A stretch of 64,000 nt of DNA from an uncultured Elioraea sp. (lineage in GTDB: Bacteria > Pseudomonadota > Alphaproteobacteria > Acetobacterales > Acetobacteraceae): positions 34,832-98,831 of the forward strand of contig CALFVI010000007.1 in the NCBI GenBank assembly GCA_937928775.1. Direction: 5' to 3'. Both the position numbers and the translations under genes were made by a program. Below the pieces are notes generated by a model. The model was not told the DNA's origin. It searched no databases and saw nothing but the letters and a program-made list of their open reading frames with translations. Position 1 is the first letter of the stretch; each line of letters starts with the position of its first letter. Shown here one piece after another: positions 45,073 to 54,714 of the stretch.

Positions 45073-45957
45073 ATGCTCGCGTTCGTCAACTTCTACCTCC
45101 TCCCGGGTCTGGTGCTTGGCGCCATCTACGCGCTCTCGGCCACTGGGCTCTCGCTCATCTACGGCGTGATGCGGTTTGCCCATTTCGCACACGGCGACCT
45201 GCTCGCGCTCGGCGCCTATTGTGCGTTTGCCGCCTCGACCAGTTTGGGCATCAGCGTTTGGGCCTCGATACCCTTCGCTGCCGCGGCGACCATTCCTGCC
45301 GCGCTGGTTGCCGATGCGCTGTTCTACGCCCCGCTGCGCAGGAGCCTGCCTGCCGTCCTTCTCATCTCCTCGTTCGGTGTTGCCCTGATGCTGCGGGCGC
45401 TGATCTATTTCTTCTTCGGCCCCACGCCGGTGACGTTCCCGCGCCCGATCGTTCCGCCTCTTGTCTTCGAAGGGGTCAGAATCCAGGCGCGCCACATCTG
45501 GATCATCCTCGGTGCTGCGCTCTGCGCCTTCATGCTTCATCTCATCCTCTCCCGCACCAGGGCGGGGAGGGCGATGCGCGCGATGTCGGACGATCCCGAT
45601 CTCGCGCGCATCAGCGGCGTTGCGACGGCGGCAGTGATCCGCCTCACCTGGATCATCGCTGCCGTGCTGGTCGCGGTGGCTGGCGTGTTCCTCGGCCTCG
45701 ATACGCAACTGCAGCCGGTGATGGGGTTCAATGTGCTGCTCGCCTCGTTCGCCGCGGCCATCCTGGGCGGCATCGGCCGGCCATGGGGTGCCGCGTTCGG
45801 CGGTGTGATTCTCGGGCTTGCCGAGGAGTGCTCCACCTACCCGCTGGTCGACGGCGCCCCGCTTCTTCAGCCCACCTACAAGTCGGCGGTTGCCTTCGTC
45901 GTGTTGATCGCGACCTTGCTCCTGCGCCCGCAGGGGCTGTTCAGGGGCATGATCTGA
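45073..45957 (+). CDS. livH: ABC transporter permease, LivH type
   Basis: A 294-residue permease with eight to nine helices and the LivH hallmarks IYALSATGLSLIYGVMRFAHFAHGDLLALGAY, RAGRAMRAMSDDPDLARISGV (the ATPase-contact loop) and FAAAILGGIGRPWGAAFGG. ATG 45073 follows a 78-bp gap after livF. It forms the membrane channel with LivM. Confidence 0.93.
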   Translation: MLAFVNFYLLPGLVLGAIYALSATGLSLIYGVMRFAHFAHGDLLALGAYCAFAASTSLGISVWASIPFAAAATIPAALVADALFYAPLRRSLPAVLLISSFGVALMLRALIYFFFGPTPVTFPRPIVPPLVFEGVRIQARHIWIILGAALCAFMLHLILSRTRAGRAMRAMSDDPDLARISGVATAAVIRLTWIIAAVLVAVAGVFLGLDTQLQPVMGFNVLLASFAAAILGGIGRPWGAAFGGVILGLAEECSTYPLVDGAPLLQPTYKSAVAFVVLIATLLLRPQGLFRGMI

Positions 45958-45960
45958 GCC

Positions 45961-46893
45961 ATGGAACAGGCGCTCCTCTATGCCGCGACACTTGGTACGC
46001 TTGCCTGCATCTACGCGGTGCTCACCTTGGGCTTGAACCTGCAGTGGGGGCTGACGGGGCTGATGAATTTCGGCGGGCTCGGGTTCGTCGCCGTCGGTGC
46101 CTACACTGCAGCTCTCCTCACCGCCGCGCCGTCGGCGACGCATGTCGGCGGCTTCGGCGTGCCCTGGTGGCTCGCTTGGCCGGCAGCCGGGCTTGCGGCA
46201 GCCCTCCTGGCGCTTCCCGTCGGCGCCATCGCGCTTCGCCTGCGCGCCGACTATCTCGCCATCGCGACCATCGGCATCGCCGAAATCGTCCGGCTTGTTG
46301 CCCGCAACGAGGATTGGCTGACGGGGGGCCCGCTCGGTGTTACCGCGATTCCGCGCCCGTTCGAATCGCTCGGCACGCCGACGGGCCAGGTCGCGTTCCT
46401 GTTGCTCGTCGGGGCCGTTCTCGCCGTTTTGTTCGCCGCCGCCCAAGCCACGGCGAACAGCCCCTTCGGCCGCGCCCTACGCGCGGTGCGCGACGACGAG
46501 GAGGCGGCGAAGGCGGCAGGCAAGAACCCGGCCCGGCTTCGCCTGCACGCCTTCCTGCTCGGCGCCGGCTTCATGGGGCTTGGGGGTGCCATGATGACGG
46601 CCTTCTTCAAGTTCATCGGGCCCGATGCGCTCGAACCCGTTACCGTCACCTTCCTCGTCTGGGTGATGCTGATCGCCGGTGGGTCAGGCAACAATTGGGG
46701 CGCGGTCGCGGGGGCCTTCGCAGTCTGGGTGGTGTGGGCGGCGACGGACTGGCTTGCGGCCCAGCTGCCGGGCGAGGCGGCTACGCGCGCGGCCTATATC
46801 CGCCTGTTCCTGATCGGGCTCGCGCTGCAGGCGATTTTGCTTGCCCGGCCACAGGGTTTGATCGGCGAAAGGATCGGCTCGCCTCAGCGATAG
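45961..46893 (+). CDS. livM: ABC transporter permease, LivM type
   Basis: A 310-residue permease with the LivM pattern LNLQWGLTGLMNFGGLGFVAVGAYTAALL, RLRADYLAIATIGIAEIVRL and the coupling loop FGRALRAVRDDEEAAKAAGKNPARLR. It starts 3 bp after livH and is the last gene of the operon. Its 3' end overlaps the end of the convergent TRAP permease gene by 10 bp. Confidence 0.93.
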   Translation: MEQALLYAATLGTLACIYAVLTLGLNLQWGLTGLMNFGGLGFVAVGAYTAALLTAAPSATHVGGFGVPWWLAWPAAGLAAALLALPVGAIALRLRADYLAIATIGIAEIVRLVARNEDWLTGGPLGVTAIPRPFESLGTPTGQVAFLLLVGAVLAVLFAAAQATANSPFGRALRAVRDDEEAAKAAGKNPARLRLHAFLLGAGFMGLGGAMMTAFFKFIGPDALEPVTVTFLVWVMLIAGGSGNNWGAVAGAFAVWVVWAATDWLAAQLPGEAATRAAYIRLFLIGLALQAILLARPQGLIGERIGSPQR

Positions 46894-48161
46894 ACGAAAT
46901 CCCGCAAGGTCAGGGTCAGCGCGGGCACGTAGGTGACGATGCCGAGGCAGACGAGCACGGCGAGAATGAACACCGGCAGGTAGCGCATCATCCGGTCGAT
47001 ACCCGTCTCCGCCACCTGCGCCGCGGCGAACAGATTCACGCCGAAGGGGGGCGTGACCATGCCGAGTGCGAGGTTCACCACCATGATGATGCCGAAATGG
47101 ACCGGATCGATGCCGAATCGGATGGCCGCCGGGGCGAGGATGGGCCCGAGCACGATGATCGAGGCCGAGGTCTCGACGAACATTCCCACTACGAACAGGA
47201 ACGCGTTGACGCCGAGCAAAAAGATCGCAGGGGTGCGGAAGGTCTCGACCAGCCACTCGGCCATCAGATCAGGCACGCGCTGGCGATTAAGCAGCCATGA
47301 GAACAGCCCGGCGGTGGCGATGATGAACATGATCACGCTCGAGGTGATCACCGAACGGCGGAAGATGGAGGAGAGATCCCCCAAGCGAAGCTCGCGGTGG
47401 ATGAGCAGCCCGACCAGCAGGGCATAGGCGACGGCGATGACGGAAGCTTCCGTCGGCGTGGTGATGCCGCCATAGATTCCCCCCAACACGATGACAGGCA
47501 TCAACAGGGCGAAGAAGGCCTCGCGCCCGGCGCGCAGCACACTCGTCCGCCCCTCACCATCTGCTTTGCCCCAGCCGTTGACGCGGCACCAGGCGAGTAC
47601 GAGGGCGGAAAGGACGGCCGCGATCAGCAGGCCTGGCCCGAAACCGGCGATGAAGAGCTCGGGGATCGAGGTCTGGGTCGCGACCCCGTAGAGGATCATC
47701 GGGATCGAGGGCGGAATGACCACGCCGAGCTCGGCCGAGGACGCCTGCAGCGACGCCGCAAAGCCCGCCGGGTAGCCAAGCCGCTTCAGGGCGGGGATCA
47801 TGATCGCGCCGATCGCGAAGGTGGTGGCGACCGAGGAGCCGGAGATCGCGGCGAAGATCATGCAGGTGAGCACGGTCGTGACGGCGAGCCCACCCTGCAC
47901 GCCGCCGACGAGCGCGCGGGCGAAGGCGATCAGTCGCCGCGAGATACCGCCCGTCTCCATCAGGTTGCCAGCCAGGATGAAGAACGGGATGGCGGCGAGC
48001 GGGAAGCGATCGAGCGCCACATAGATCTGCTGCGCGGCGACGATGAGCGGGAAGCGGGTGTAGAATTCGATGCCCGCGATGGCGGCAAGCCCGATCGCCA
48101 CCGCCACCGGCACGGAGAGCGCGAACAGCACGAGCATGATCGCGAGCATCGTGCCGGCCAT
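46884..48161 (-). CDS. TRAP transporter large permease (DctM family)
   Basis: A 425-residue permease of the usual DctM length and pattern: IPFFILAGNLMETGGISRRLI, GSSVATTFAIGAIMIPALKRLGY, AELGVVIPPSIPMILYG, TTPTEASVIAVAYALL and MVTPPFGVNLFAA. It is third in a minus-strand P-Q-M operon, 29 bp after the small permease, and its frame is intact. The 10-bp tail-to-tail overlap with livM leaves no room for an independent terminator between the two operons. Confidence 0.92.
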   Translation of the reverse strand: MAGTMLAIMLVLFALSVPVAVAIGLAAIAGIEFYTRFPLIVAAQQIYVALDRFPLAAIPFFILAGNLMETGGISRRLIAFARALVGGVQGGLAVTTVLTCMIFAAISGSSVATTFAIGAIMIPALKRLGYPAGFAASLQASSAELGVVIPPSIPMILYGVATQTSIPELFIAGFGPGLLIAAVLSALVLAWCRVNGWGKADGEGRTSVLRAGREAFFALLMPVIVLGGIYGGITTPTEASVIAVAYALLVGLLIHRELRLGDLSSIFRRSVITSSVIMFIIATAGLFSWLLNRQRVPDLMAEWLVETFRTPAIFLLGVNAFLFVVGMFVETSASIIVLGPILAPAAIRFGIDPVHFGIIMVVNLALGMVTPPFGVNLFAAAQVAETGIDRMMRYLPVFILAVLVCLGIVTYVPALTLTLRDFVYR

Positions 48162-48190
48162 CGATCAGTTCCCCCAGTCGCTACGAACGG

Positions 48191-48691
48191 TCAGGCTGTG
48201 CCCGCCGACTCGTCCCGCTGCGGGTCGAGGGCAGCGGCGATGGCGGCGATGATGGCGAACACGGCACCCACCGGAATTGCGGCGTAGCCCCAAGCGATCG
48301 AGATCTCGAGCCCAGCGATGGATTGGAAGCGTACCCGTTCGGCCATTGCCCAGCCGAACCAGAACAGCACGCCGAAGAGAGCGAGAATGGCGGCGAGGAT
48401 GACGAGTTCGACCGCACGCTTCAGCCATCCGCGGGCGGCTGCGCGGGCGATCTCGATCGCAACCATGGCGCCCTGGCGGATGGCGCCGGCAAGGCCGAGC
48501 AGCACCATCCAGATCAGCGCCTGGCGCACCAGCGCCTCCGACCACGGCGAGGGCTGTGCGAGCACGAACCGCGTGAACACCTGCCATGCACCTGCCATGA
48601 AGGCGAGGAGAAGGGCAGCGCAGGCGGCGGCGAGCGCCGCCTGCGTGGTCACCCTCTCGAGGAGCAGGAAACCGCGGGCAAGCTTGCGCAT
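48191..48691 (-). CDS. TRAP transporter small permease (DctQ family)
   Basis: A 166-residue protein with four helices. The DctQ core is present as WSEALVRQALIWMVLLGLAG followed by RQGAMVAIEIARAAARG, a variant of the H/Q-x-x-V-x-I-D motif. The start at 48691 overlaps the last base of the receptor gene (ATGA type), so the two are coupled. Confidence 0.88.
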   Translation of the reverse strand: MRKLARGFLLLERVTTQAALAAACAALLLAFMAGAWQVFTRFVLAQPSPWSEALVRQALIWMVLLGLAGAIRQGAMVAIEIARAAARGWLKRAVELVILAAILALFGVLFWFGWAMAERVRFQSIAGLEISIAWGYAAIPVGAVFAIIAAIAAALDPQRDESAGTA

Positions 48692-49665
48692 CAGCTACCC
48701 GGCTTCCAGTCGCGGATGCGCGCGATCAGCGCAGCGTCGAACTGGCGATTGAACTGTTCGAAGGCCGGCGCGAGCGCGGCCTGGAAGGCGGCCGTGTCGA
48801 CCTCAGTGCGCACTGTCATGCCGCGTTCGCGCAACAGCGCTACCCCGCGCTGCTCATCGGCGCTCACGCGGTCGCGGTTCGCCTTCACCGCTGCCTTCGC
48901 CGCCTCCTGGAAGGCAGCGCGGTCCTGCGCGTTCAGGCGGTTCCAGAATGCCGGGTTCGCGATCAACACAGCCGGCGAATAGACATGTCGGGTGAGCGAG
49001 AGGAAGCGCTGCACCTGGTTGAGGTTGTTGGCGACGATGACGGGGATCGGGTTCTCCTGCCCGTCCACCGTGCCCTGTTGCAAGGCCGGAACGAGCTCGC
49101 TGAACGCCATCGGGGTGGGCAGCGCGCCCAGGGTCTGGAAGGCGCGCATGTGCACCTGGTTCTCCATGGTGCGGATCTTCAGCCCCTGCACGTCGGCAGG
49201 GGTCGCGACCTCACGGCGCGAGTTGGTGAGGTTGCGGAAGCCATTCTCCATCCAGGCCACCCCGATCAGCCCGCGCGGGGTGAATTTGGCGAGCAGCTCC
49301 TGCCCGATCGGGCCATCGAGCACGCCGCGCGCATGCTCATAGTCGCGGACCAGGAACGGAATGTCGAGCACAAGCACCTCGCGCACGAAGTTGCCGACCG
49401 GGCCTGTGGACGTGATGGTGAACTCCTGGGTGCCGATCTGGGTCGCTTCGATTGCTTCGCGCTCGTTGTCGTTGCGCTGGATGTTGACCCGGAAGCGCCC
49501 CTGGGTGAGGCGCTCGACGACGTCCTTGAAGGCCTGGCTGCCTGCACCGTAGTGGCTGTCGAGAGACAGGGCGTGGGTGATGGTGACGGTGGTCTGCGCC
49601 GAGGTGGGCGCGGCGAGGGCCGCGGCGGCGATCGCGCCGAGCAAGAGGCGTCGTGTCGGAAGCAT
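48691..49665 (-). CDS. TRAP transporter substrate-binding protein (DctP family)
   Basis: A 324-residue receptor with a standard Sec signal peptide (MLPTRRLLLGAIAAAALAAP, cut after TSA). DctP blocks include GTQEFTITSTGPVGNFVREV, DVQGLKIRTMENQVHMRAF and VPALQQGTVDGQENPIPVIV. The last is the typical signature for C4-dicarboxylate and related receptors, so a dicarboxylate or sugar-acid ligand is plausible. First gene of the P-Q-M operon. Confidence 0.92.
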   Translation of the reverse strand: MLPTRRLLLGAIAAAALAAPTSAQTTVTITHALSLDSHYGAGSQAFKDVVERLTQGRFRVNIQRNDNEREAIEATQIGTQEFTITSTGPVGNFVREVLVLDIPFLVRDYEHARGVLDGPIGQELLAKFTPRGLIGVAWMENGFRNLTNSRREVATPADVQGLKIRTMENQVHMRAFQTLGALPTPMAFSELVPALQQGTVDGQENPIPVIVANNLNQVQRFLSLTRHVYSPAVLIANPAFWNRLNAQDRAAFQEAAKAAVKANRDRVSADEQRGVALLRERGMTVRTEVDTAAFQAALAPAFEQFNRQFDAALIARIRDWKPGS

Positions 49666-49752
49666 GCTGTCGTCCTCCCTGGTTGTGGCGCTTGGCGCCC
49701 GGTTGACCGCGCGAACATAGGCAGGTGAACGGGGTCCGGCAACGCGGCGCGT

Positions 49753-51175
49753 TCAGGGTAGCGAAAGCTGGCGTGCCGCCAGGATCGCCGCAGCGGCAAC
49801 AACCAGGGCAAGCCCGGCTGCCGGCCAGATCAACCGTCCGATCGCGCCCGCTGTCGCGCCGTCATCGGCCAACGCTGCCGTCGCCCCGAGCCGCATGGGC
49901 GCGACCAGGCAGAAGGCCGAGCCGGTGAAATTCTGCACCGCCGCGACAACCACCACGGGCAGGCCGAGGCGGTCGGCAAGCCCCGCCTGGATCGGCATCA
50001 GCAGCGCATTCGACCCGACATTTGTGCCCGTGACGAAGCCGCCCGCGGCGCCGAACAGGGGCACGAGCAGCGGCAGGAGAACGCCGGCCCTGGCCGATGC
50101 CGCCCGCGCCACCGCGCCAGCGGCGCCCGACCCGCCGAGAATACGCGAGAGCACACCATAGCCCAGGAACAGCACGCACGGCCGGGCTGCGCCGCGCAGA
50201 GACGCCAGCACGAGCGCGCGGCGCGCCGGAAGGCCCAGCAGAAACGGAAGCGTCACCGCGACCACGATGCTGGCCGGGTGGTGCAGAGGCGCGAGAGCCG
50301 GCAGGTCGTCCCACGGCCGGAACGATACAACCCCGACGAGGACCGTCTCGATCGGAGAGAGGAGACGGGTCGCGATGAGCACTCCGCTCAACACGACGTA
50401 GGGCAACGCCGCCTGCACCGCACGCGCCTCTCCCATGCCTTTGTGCGAGCGCCACGCGAGCACGGGGCCAAGTGCAAGAAGCCCCGCCGCTTCGACGCCG
50501 GCAACTTGGCTGGACGCGATGAGCAGGCTGCCCAGAACCAGAATAGTGCCGGTGCTCCGTATCTTGTCGCGCGGCGAGGCGGGCAGGCCGGCGGCACGGG
50601 CGAGCTGCCACAGAAGGGAGCAACAGGAGCAGGAGCCAGACGGCGCTCAACCAGGCGTTGACCGCACCAAGACGCGCCGGGTCGACTCCCGCGAGGGCCG
50701 CGCCGACCGCAGTCCCCGGCCCAAGCCCGCCCCAGGGGATCAGAACCTGCGAAAAGAGCGACAACGCGCCGGCGAGCGATCCAGTCACGCCGAGCGCGCG
50801 AAGTTCGCCAAGCGCAAACACGACGCCCACCGAGAAGCCCGTGATGGTCTCGAAGAACGGCCCGCGCAGAAGGCACGCGTCGAACAACGCAGCATGGGTT
50901 CGTGCGTGCGTTGCGCCCCGGGTTCGTGCCCGCGCTGCGACCGTAGCATGGAACATGAGGCCGGCGAGGGTGATCGCAATCGGCGTCAGGGCAAGCCACG
51001 CACCTTTCGCCGACTCGGCGACAAGGAGGGCGGGTAAAACATTCGTCCCGACGGACACGGCGGCTGCCGGCAGCGCCAGGGCGAGCGCGAACAGGAGAGC
51101 GCGCAGAGGATCGAAGCCCGCCAGCGCGCAGAAAGCGATGGCAAAGAGAGGCGAGGCTTGCAGGAGCAGAACCAT
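49753..51175 (-). pseudogene. L-lactate permease family (LctP) gene with one frameshift
   Basis: Reading from ATG 51175 (MVLLLQASPLFAIAFCALAG) gives LctP-like sequence such as LLRGPFFETITGFSVGVVFALGEL and IPWGGLGPGTAVGAALAGV. It then goes out of frame at a GGG run (plus strand 50616-50618). Adding one base restores WQLARAAGLPASPRDKIRS and then the second half (GAAGGFVTGTNVGSNALLMP, QNFTGSAFCLVAPMRLG). The full product would be about 475 residues, a little short for the family. The single lesion in a homopolymer could be a sequencing error. Members move lactate, glycolate or related acids by proton symport. Confidence 0.8.
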
Positions 51176-51192
51176 CGCCTGCGCGGGCCGCG

Positions 51193-52596
51193 TCAGCCGC
51201 GGCGCGGTATGCGCCCCCCGCCGAGGTCCCACCACAGCCCGGCCATCGCCGCCATGCCTTCGCGCAGCAGCCTAGGGTCGGCATGCTCGTCGGGCCCGTG
51301 CTGGCGACAGCCATGGTAGCTGTGCGGGATCCACACGAGCGGGGTGCCGAGCTCGTCGGCGAACACATCGCCCGGCAGGCCGCCCGAGGCGTTGGGCAGG
51401 ATCAGCGGCGGCCGGCCGAGGCTCGCGTTGAGACTTTCGGCGACAAAACGAACCCAAGGATGGTCGGGGTCGGTGCGGCTTGCTGCCATGCGCACGCCCG
51501 CATTCTCGATCGCCACATCGCGGAAGCCCACAGCGTCAAGATGCGCGCGCAAGGACGGAACGAAACGAGCGGGATCAACGTCGACCGTGTAGCGGAGCTG
51601 GCAATGCGCGCGGGCATCGGGGGCGACGGCGTTCACCGGCGCCTCGGGCTTGCCCGACACCATGGCGAGGACGATGAAACCGGTCCAGGCATAGATCTTC
51701 TCGGCAGGGCTGAGCCCCGGCTCTCCCCACTCGGGGTCGATCACTGCCGCCTCGCCGCCCTCGCCGGCCGGGCAGCCGGCGAGGGCAGACTTCACCGAGG
51801 CCGGGATCGCGGGGGGAAGCCACTCGCGCACGAGGATGCGGCCGTTGCGATCACATATCGTGGCCAGAGCGTGCGCGAGTTCCACCGCAGGGTCGCGCGT
51901 GATGCCGCCAAAGTGGCCGGAGTGCACGCCGCCCCCGCGGCGCCGGATGACGAGATCGAAGTGGAAGGTGCCGCGCGAGCCGCAGGCAAGGGTGGGCCGA
52001 TCGCGAGCGACGCGCGGCCCGTCCGAGCCGATCAGGACGTCGGCCGCAAGTCCGGCGCGGTGGGCGGCGACGAAGCCGCGCAAGCCTCCCGAGCCGCGCT
52101 CCTCGGCGGTCTCGATGAGCACGGTGAGGTTGCAGCCGAGCCTGCCGCCACGTGCGGCGAGTACGGCCTCCAGCGCGGCAAGCCCCAGCGCATGCTGCCC
52201 CTTGTTGTCGGCTGTTCCGCGACCGTACCAGAATCCGCTCTGCTCGGTCAGCCGCCAGGGCGAAAGCCCGGCCGACCACTCCTCATCAAGGCCGCGCACC
52301 GTATCGCCATGGCCATAGAACAGCACGTGCGGCAGCCCCTCGCCCTCGTGGCGGTGTGCCACCAAGATCGGGCCCAGTCCCGGTTGCGGATTGGGATGGA
52401 TTGCCACAGTGAACCCCATGGTCGCGACCCACGGCCCGATCCCTTCACGCAGATAGCGCGCAAGATCGGCGGCGTGGGCGGGGTCCTGGCTCGTCGAGGG
52501 GATGGCGATGAGCTGTGCCAGGCGTTCGCGAAAAACACCCTGGTCGAAGCGGGAGAGCGCGGCCTCGATCGCTCGCGCGCGGTCGTCAGCAGGCAT
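51193..52596 (-). CDS. M20 family metallopeptidase/deacylase
   Basis: A 467-residue zinc hydrolase of the M20 (ArgE/DapE/carnosinase-like) family. Metal-site elements are visible: FYGHGDTV near residue 92, WYGRGTADNKGQHAL, ETAEERGSGGL and a late H in WIPHSYHGCRQHGPDEH. A dimerisation domain lies in the middle (VHSGHFGGI). Substrates of the family are N-acyl amino acids or dipeptides. It is divergent, across 74 bp, from a DgcN/DgcA pair whose pathway would need an N-acetyl-L-glutamate deacetylase, so that is a candidate role. I prefer ATG 52596 (MPADDRARAIE) to the ATG 51 bp upstream. Confidence 0.87.
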   Translation of the reverse strand: MPADDRARAIEAALSRFDQGVFRERLAQLIAIPSTSQDPAHAADLARYLREGIGPWVATMGFTVAIHPNPQPGLGPILVAHRHEGEGLPHVLFYGHGDTVRGLDEEWSAGLSPWRLTEQSGFWYGRGTADNKGQHALGLAALEAVLAARGGRLGCNLTVLIETAEERGSGGLRGFVAAHRAGLAADVLIGSDGPRVARDRPTLACGSRGTFHFDLVIRRRGGGVHSGHFGGITRDPAVELAHALATICDRNGRILVREWLPPAIPASVKSALAGCPAGEGGEAAVIDPEWGEPGLSPAEKIYAWTGFIVLAMVSGKPEAPVNAVAPDARAHCQLRYTVDVDPARFVPSLRAHLDAVGFRDVAIENAGVRMAASRTDPDHPWVRFVAESLNASLGRPPLILPNASGGLPGDVFADELGTPLVWIPHSYHGCRQHGPDEHADPRLLREGMAAMAGLWWDLGGGRIPRRG

Positions 52597-52670
52597 CCGT
52601 GAAGCCTGTCGCGTGTCGGCGCCCGCGTCCAGTCTCGACGGCGGCATGGCAGGCCTCTAGCGTGCGCGTC

Positions 52671-53693
52671 ATGACCGAGACGGCCGGCTTCGCCATCCCA
52701 ACCCCGTACCTCGTCTTCCTCGGTGCCGCGCATGATCAGCTCGCCGGCAAGACCGGAGTCGGTGTGGCGCAGTGGCGGCGCGAGGCCTGCGTGGGGCAGC
52801 TGCGTCTGCCGGGATGCCAGGCGGACGCCGGCCTGCCCGATCTGTCGCTGGAGGAGGCAGCGGCACGCGGGGCGAGAACCTTCCTCATCGGCACCACCAC
52901 ACGCGGCGGGCGGATCGACCGCGACTGGATCCCGCTCCTCCTGCGTGCCCTCGACCTCGGCATGGACCTCGCGTCCGGCCTGCATGACCGCATTGCCGAC
53001 ATCCCTGAGGTCGCGGAGGCGGCACGGCGCCTTGGGCGCACCATCCACGACGTGCGTCATCCGCGGGGGAGCTTCCCCGTCGGAACGGGAGAAAAACGAG
53101 CGGGCAAGCGGGTGCTCACCATCGGCACGGATTGCTCGATCGGCAAGATGTTCACCGCGCTGGCGCTGCATCGCGCCATGGTCGAGGCCGGGATGAAGGC
53201 GAGTTTTCGCGCCACCGGGCAGACGGGGATCCTGATCGCGGGGTCGGGTGTTCCGCTCGATGCCGTGGTGGCAGACTTCATTTCCGGCGCGGTCGAGGTG
53301 CTCTGCCCCGCGAACGAATCGGACCACTGGGACGTGATCGAGGGCCAGGCGAGCGTGCTGCATCCTTCCTATGCCGGTGTGACGGTCGGGCTGGTGATGG
53401 GGGCGCAGCCCGACGCGATGGTTCTGGTGCACGAGCCCACACGGCGCACCATGCGCGGGCTCGGCTCCCGCCCCGTGCCGGGGATCGCGGAGACGATGGA
53501 GGCGCATCTCGCCGTGGCGCGAGTGACCAACCCGCACGCGCGCATCATCGGCATCAGTCTCAACACACAACACATGGCATACGAAGAGGCGATGGCAGAG
53601 ATTGCGCGCACGGCGCAGCGGTTCGCGCTGCCGACGATCGATCCCGCGCGCACTGGCTGTGCGCCGCTGATCGAGGCGCTGCGCGAGATCTGA
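52671..53693 (+). CDS. dgcN: DUF1611 protein, DgcN-like N-acetyltransferase
   Basis: A 340-residue DUF1611 protein with a P-loop-like segment (VLTIGTDCSIGKMFTALAL, about residues 145-163) and the conserved SFRATGQTGILIAGSGVPLDAVVADF. Also present are ANESDHWDVIEGQASVLHPSYAGV and VHEPTRRTMRGL. Proteins of this type paired with an enolase-superfamily racemase have been described as DgcN, which acetylates D-glutamate. The pairing with the next gene supports that assignment. ATG 52671 is used; a GTG nine bases upstream is also possible. Confidence 0.82.
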   Translation: MTETAGFAIPTPYLVFLGAAHDQLAGKTGVGVAQWRREACVGQLRLPGCQADAGLPDLSLEEAAARGARTFLIGTTTRGGRIDRDWIPLLLRALDLGMDLASGLHDRIADIPEVAEAARRLGRTIHDVRHPRGSFPVGTGEKRAGKRVLTIGTDCSIGKMFTALALHRAMVEAGMKASFRATGQTGILIAGSGVPLDAVVADFISGAVEVLCPANESDHWDVIEGQASVLHPSYAGVTVGLVMGAQPDAMVLVHEPTRRTMRGLGSRPVPGIAETMEAHLAVARVTNPHARIIGISLNTQHMAYEEAMAEIARTAQRFALPTIDPARTGCAPLIEALREI

Positions 53694-53707
53694 GCAGAGG
53701 ACGCACG

Positions 53708-54694
53708 ATGGTTGCCCACCTGTCCGTCCGCGAGGAGGTGTTTCCGCTTGCGCGCACCTTCCGCATCAGCCGCGGCGCACGCTCGGAGGCGCGCGTGGTC
53801 GTCTGCGAGATCGAAGAGGAGGGGCTGATCGGCCGCGGCGAGTGCGTGCCTTACGCGCGCTACGGCGAGACGGTGGAGGAGGTGCTGGCGGCGATCGCGG
53901 CGATCGGGCCGGCGATCGCGGGCGGACTTGGGCGGGAAGGGCTCGCGCATGCGATGCGACCGGGTGCGGCGCGCAATGCGGTCGATTGCGCTCTGTGGGA
54001 CCTGGAGGCGAAGCGAACGGGGAAGCGCGTATGGGAACTCTTGGGGCTCTGCCCACCCGAACCGCTGGTGACCGCCTTCACCCTCGCCGTCGACACACCG
54101 CAGGCGATGGCCGAGGCAGCGGCCGCGGCCGCGGCGATGCCGCTTTTGAAACTGAAACTCACCGGCGATGGCCTCGATGCCGAGCGGATCGCCGCCGTGC
54201 GGGCCGCGACGCCGAAGGCACGCTTGATCGTCGATGCCAACGAGGCGCTGAGCCTCAATTCGCTGGAGCAGCTTGCGCCAACCCTGGTCGAGGCGAAGGT
54301 TGACCTGCTCGAACAGCCTTTGCCAGCGGATGCGGACGAAGCGCTGCGCGGCCGCGACTGGGGCGTGCCGATCGGCGCCGACGAGTCCGTGCACGACACC
54401 GGGACACTCGACCGCCTCGTCGGGCTTTACGCTGTGGTCAACATCAAGCTCGACAAGGCAGGCGGCCTCACCGAGGCACTGCGAATGAAGGCGAATGCCG
54501 AACGGCTCGGCTTTCGCATCATGGTCGGCTGCATGGTCGGCTCATCGCTGGCGATGGCACCGGCGCATCTCGTCGCGCAAGGGGCGGCGTTCGTCGATCT
54601 GGATGGGCCGCTGTGGCTGGCGCGGGATCGCGATCACGGGCTTCGTTTCGATGGTGGTCTCGTTCACCCGCCCGATCCGGCGCTCTGGGGCTGA
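53708..54694 (+). CDS. dgcA: Enolase-superfamily racemase, DgcA-like (dipeptide epimerase family)
   Basis: A 328-residue muconate-lactonising-type enolase. The catalytic KxK is K148-L-K150, metal ligands are D176 (IVDANEA), E202 (LEQPL) and D225 (GADES), and the second catalytic lysine is K247 in VVNIKLDKAGG. These agree in spacing with L-Ala-D/L-Glu epimerases. With DgcN encoded 14 bp upstream, racemisation of N-acetyl-D-glutamate to the L form is the likely reaction; Ala-Glu dipeptide epimerisation in peptidoglycan recycling is the alternative. Confidence 0.85.
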   Translation: MVAHLSVREEVFPLARTFRISRGARSEARVVVCEIEEEGLIGRGECVPYARYGETVEEVLAAIAAIGPAIAGGLGREGLAHAMRPGAARNAVDCALWDLEAKRTGKRVWELLGLCPPEPLVTAFTLAVDTPQAMAEAAAAAAAMPLLKLKLTGDGLDAERIAAVRAATPKARLIVDANEALSLNSLEQLAPTLVEAKVDLLEQPLPADADEALRGRDWGVPIGADESVHDTGTLDRLVGLYAVVNIKLDKAGGLTEALRMKANAERLGFRIMVGCMVGSSLAMAPAHLVAQGAAFVDLDGPLWLARDRDHGLRFDGGLVHPPDPALWG

Positions 54695-54714
54695 GGGCAG
54701 CGAGTAGGAGCGGC

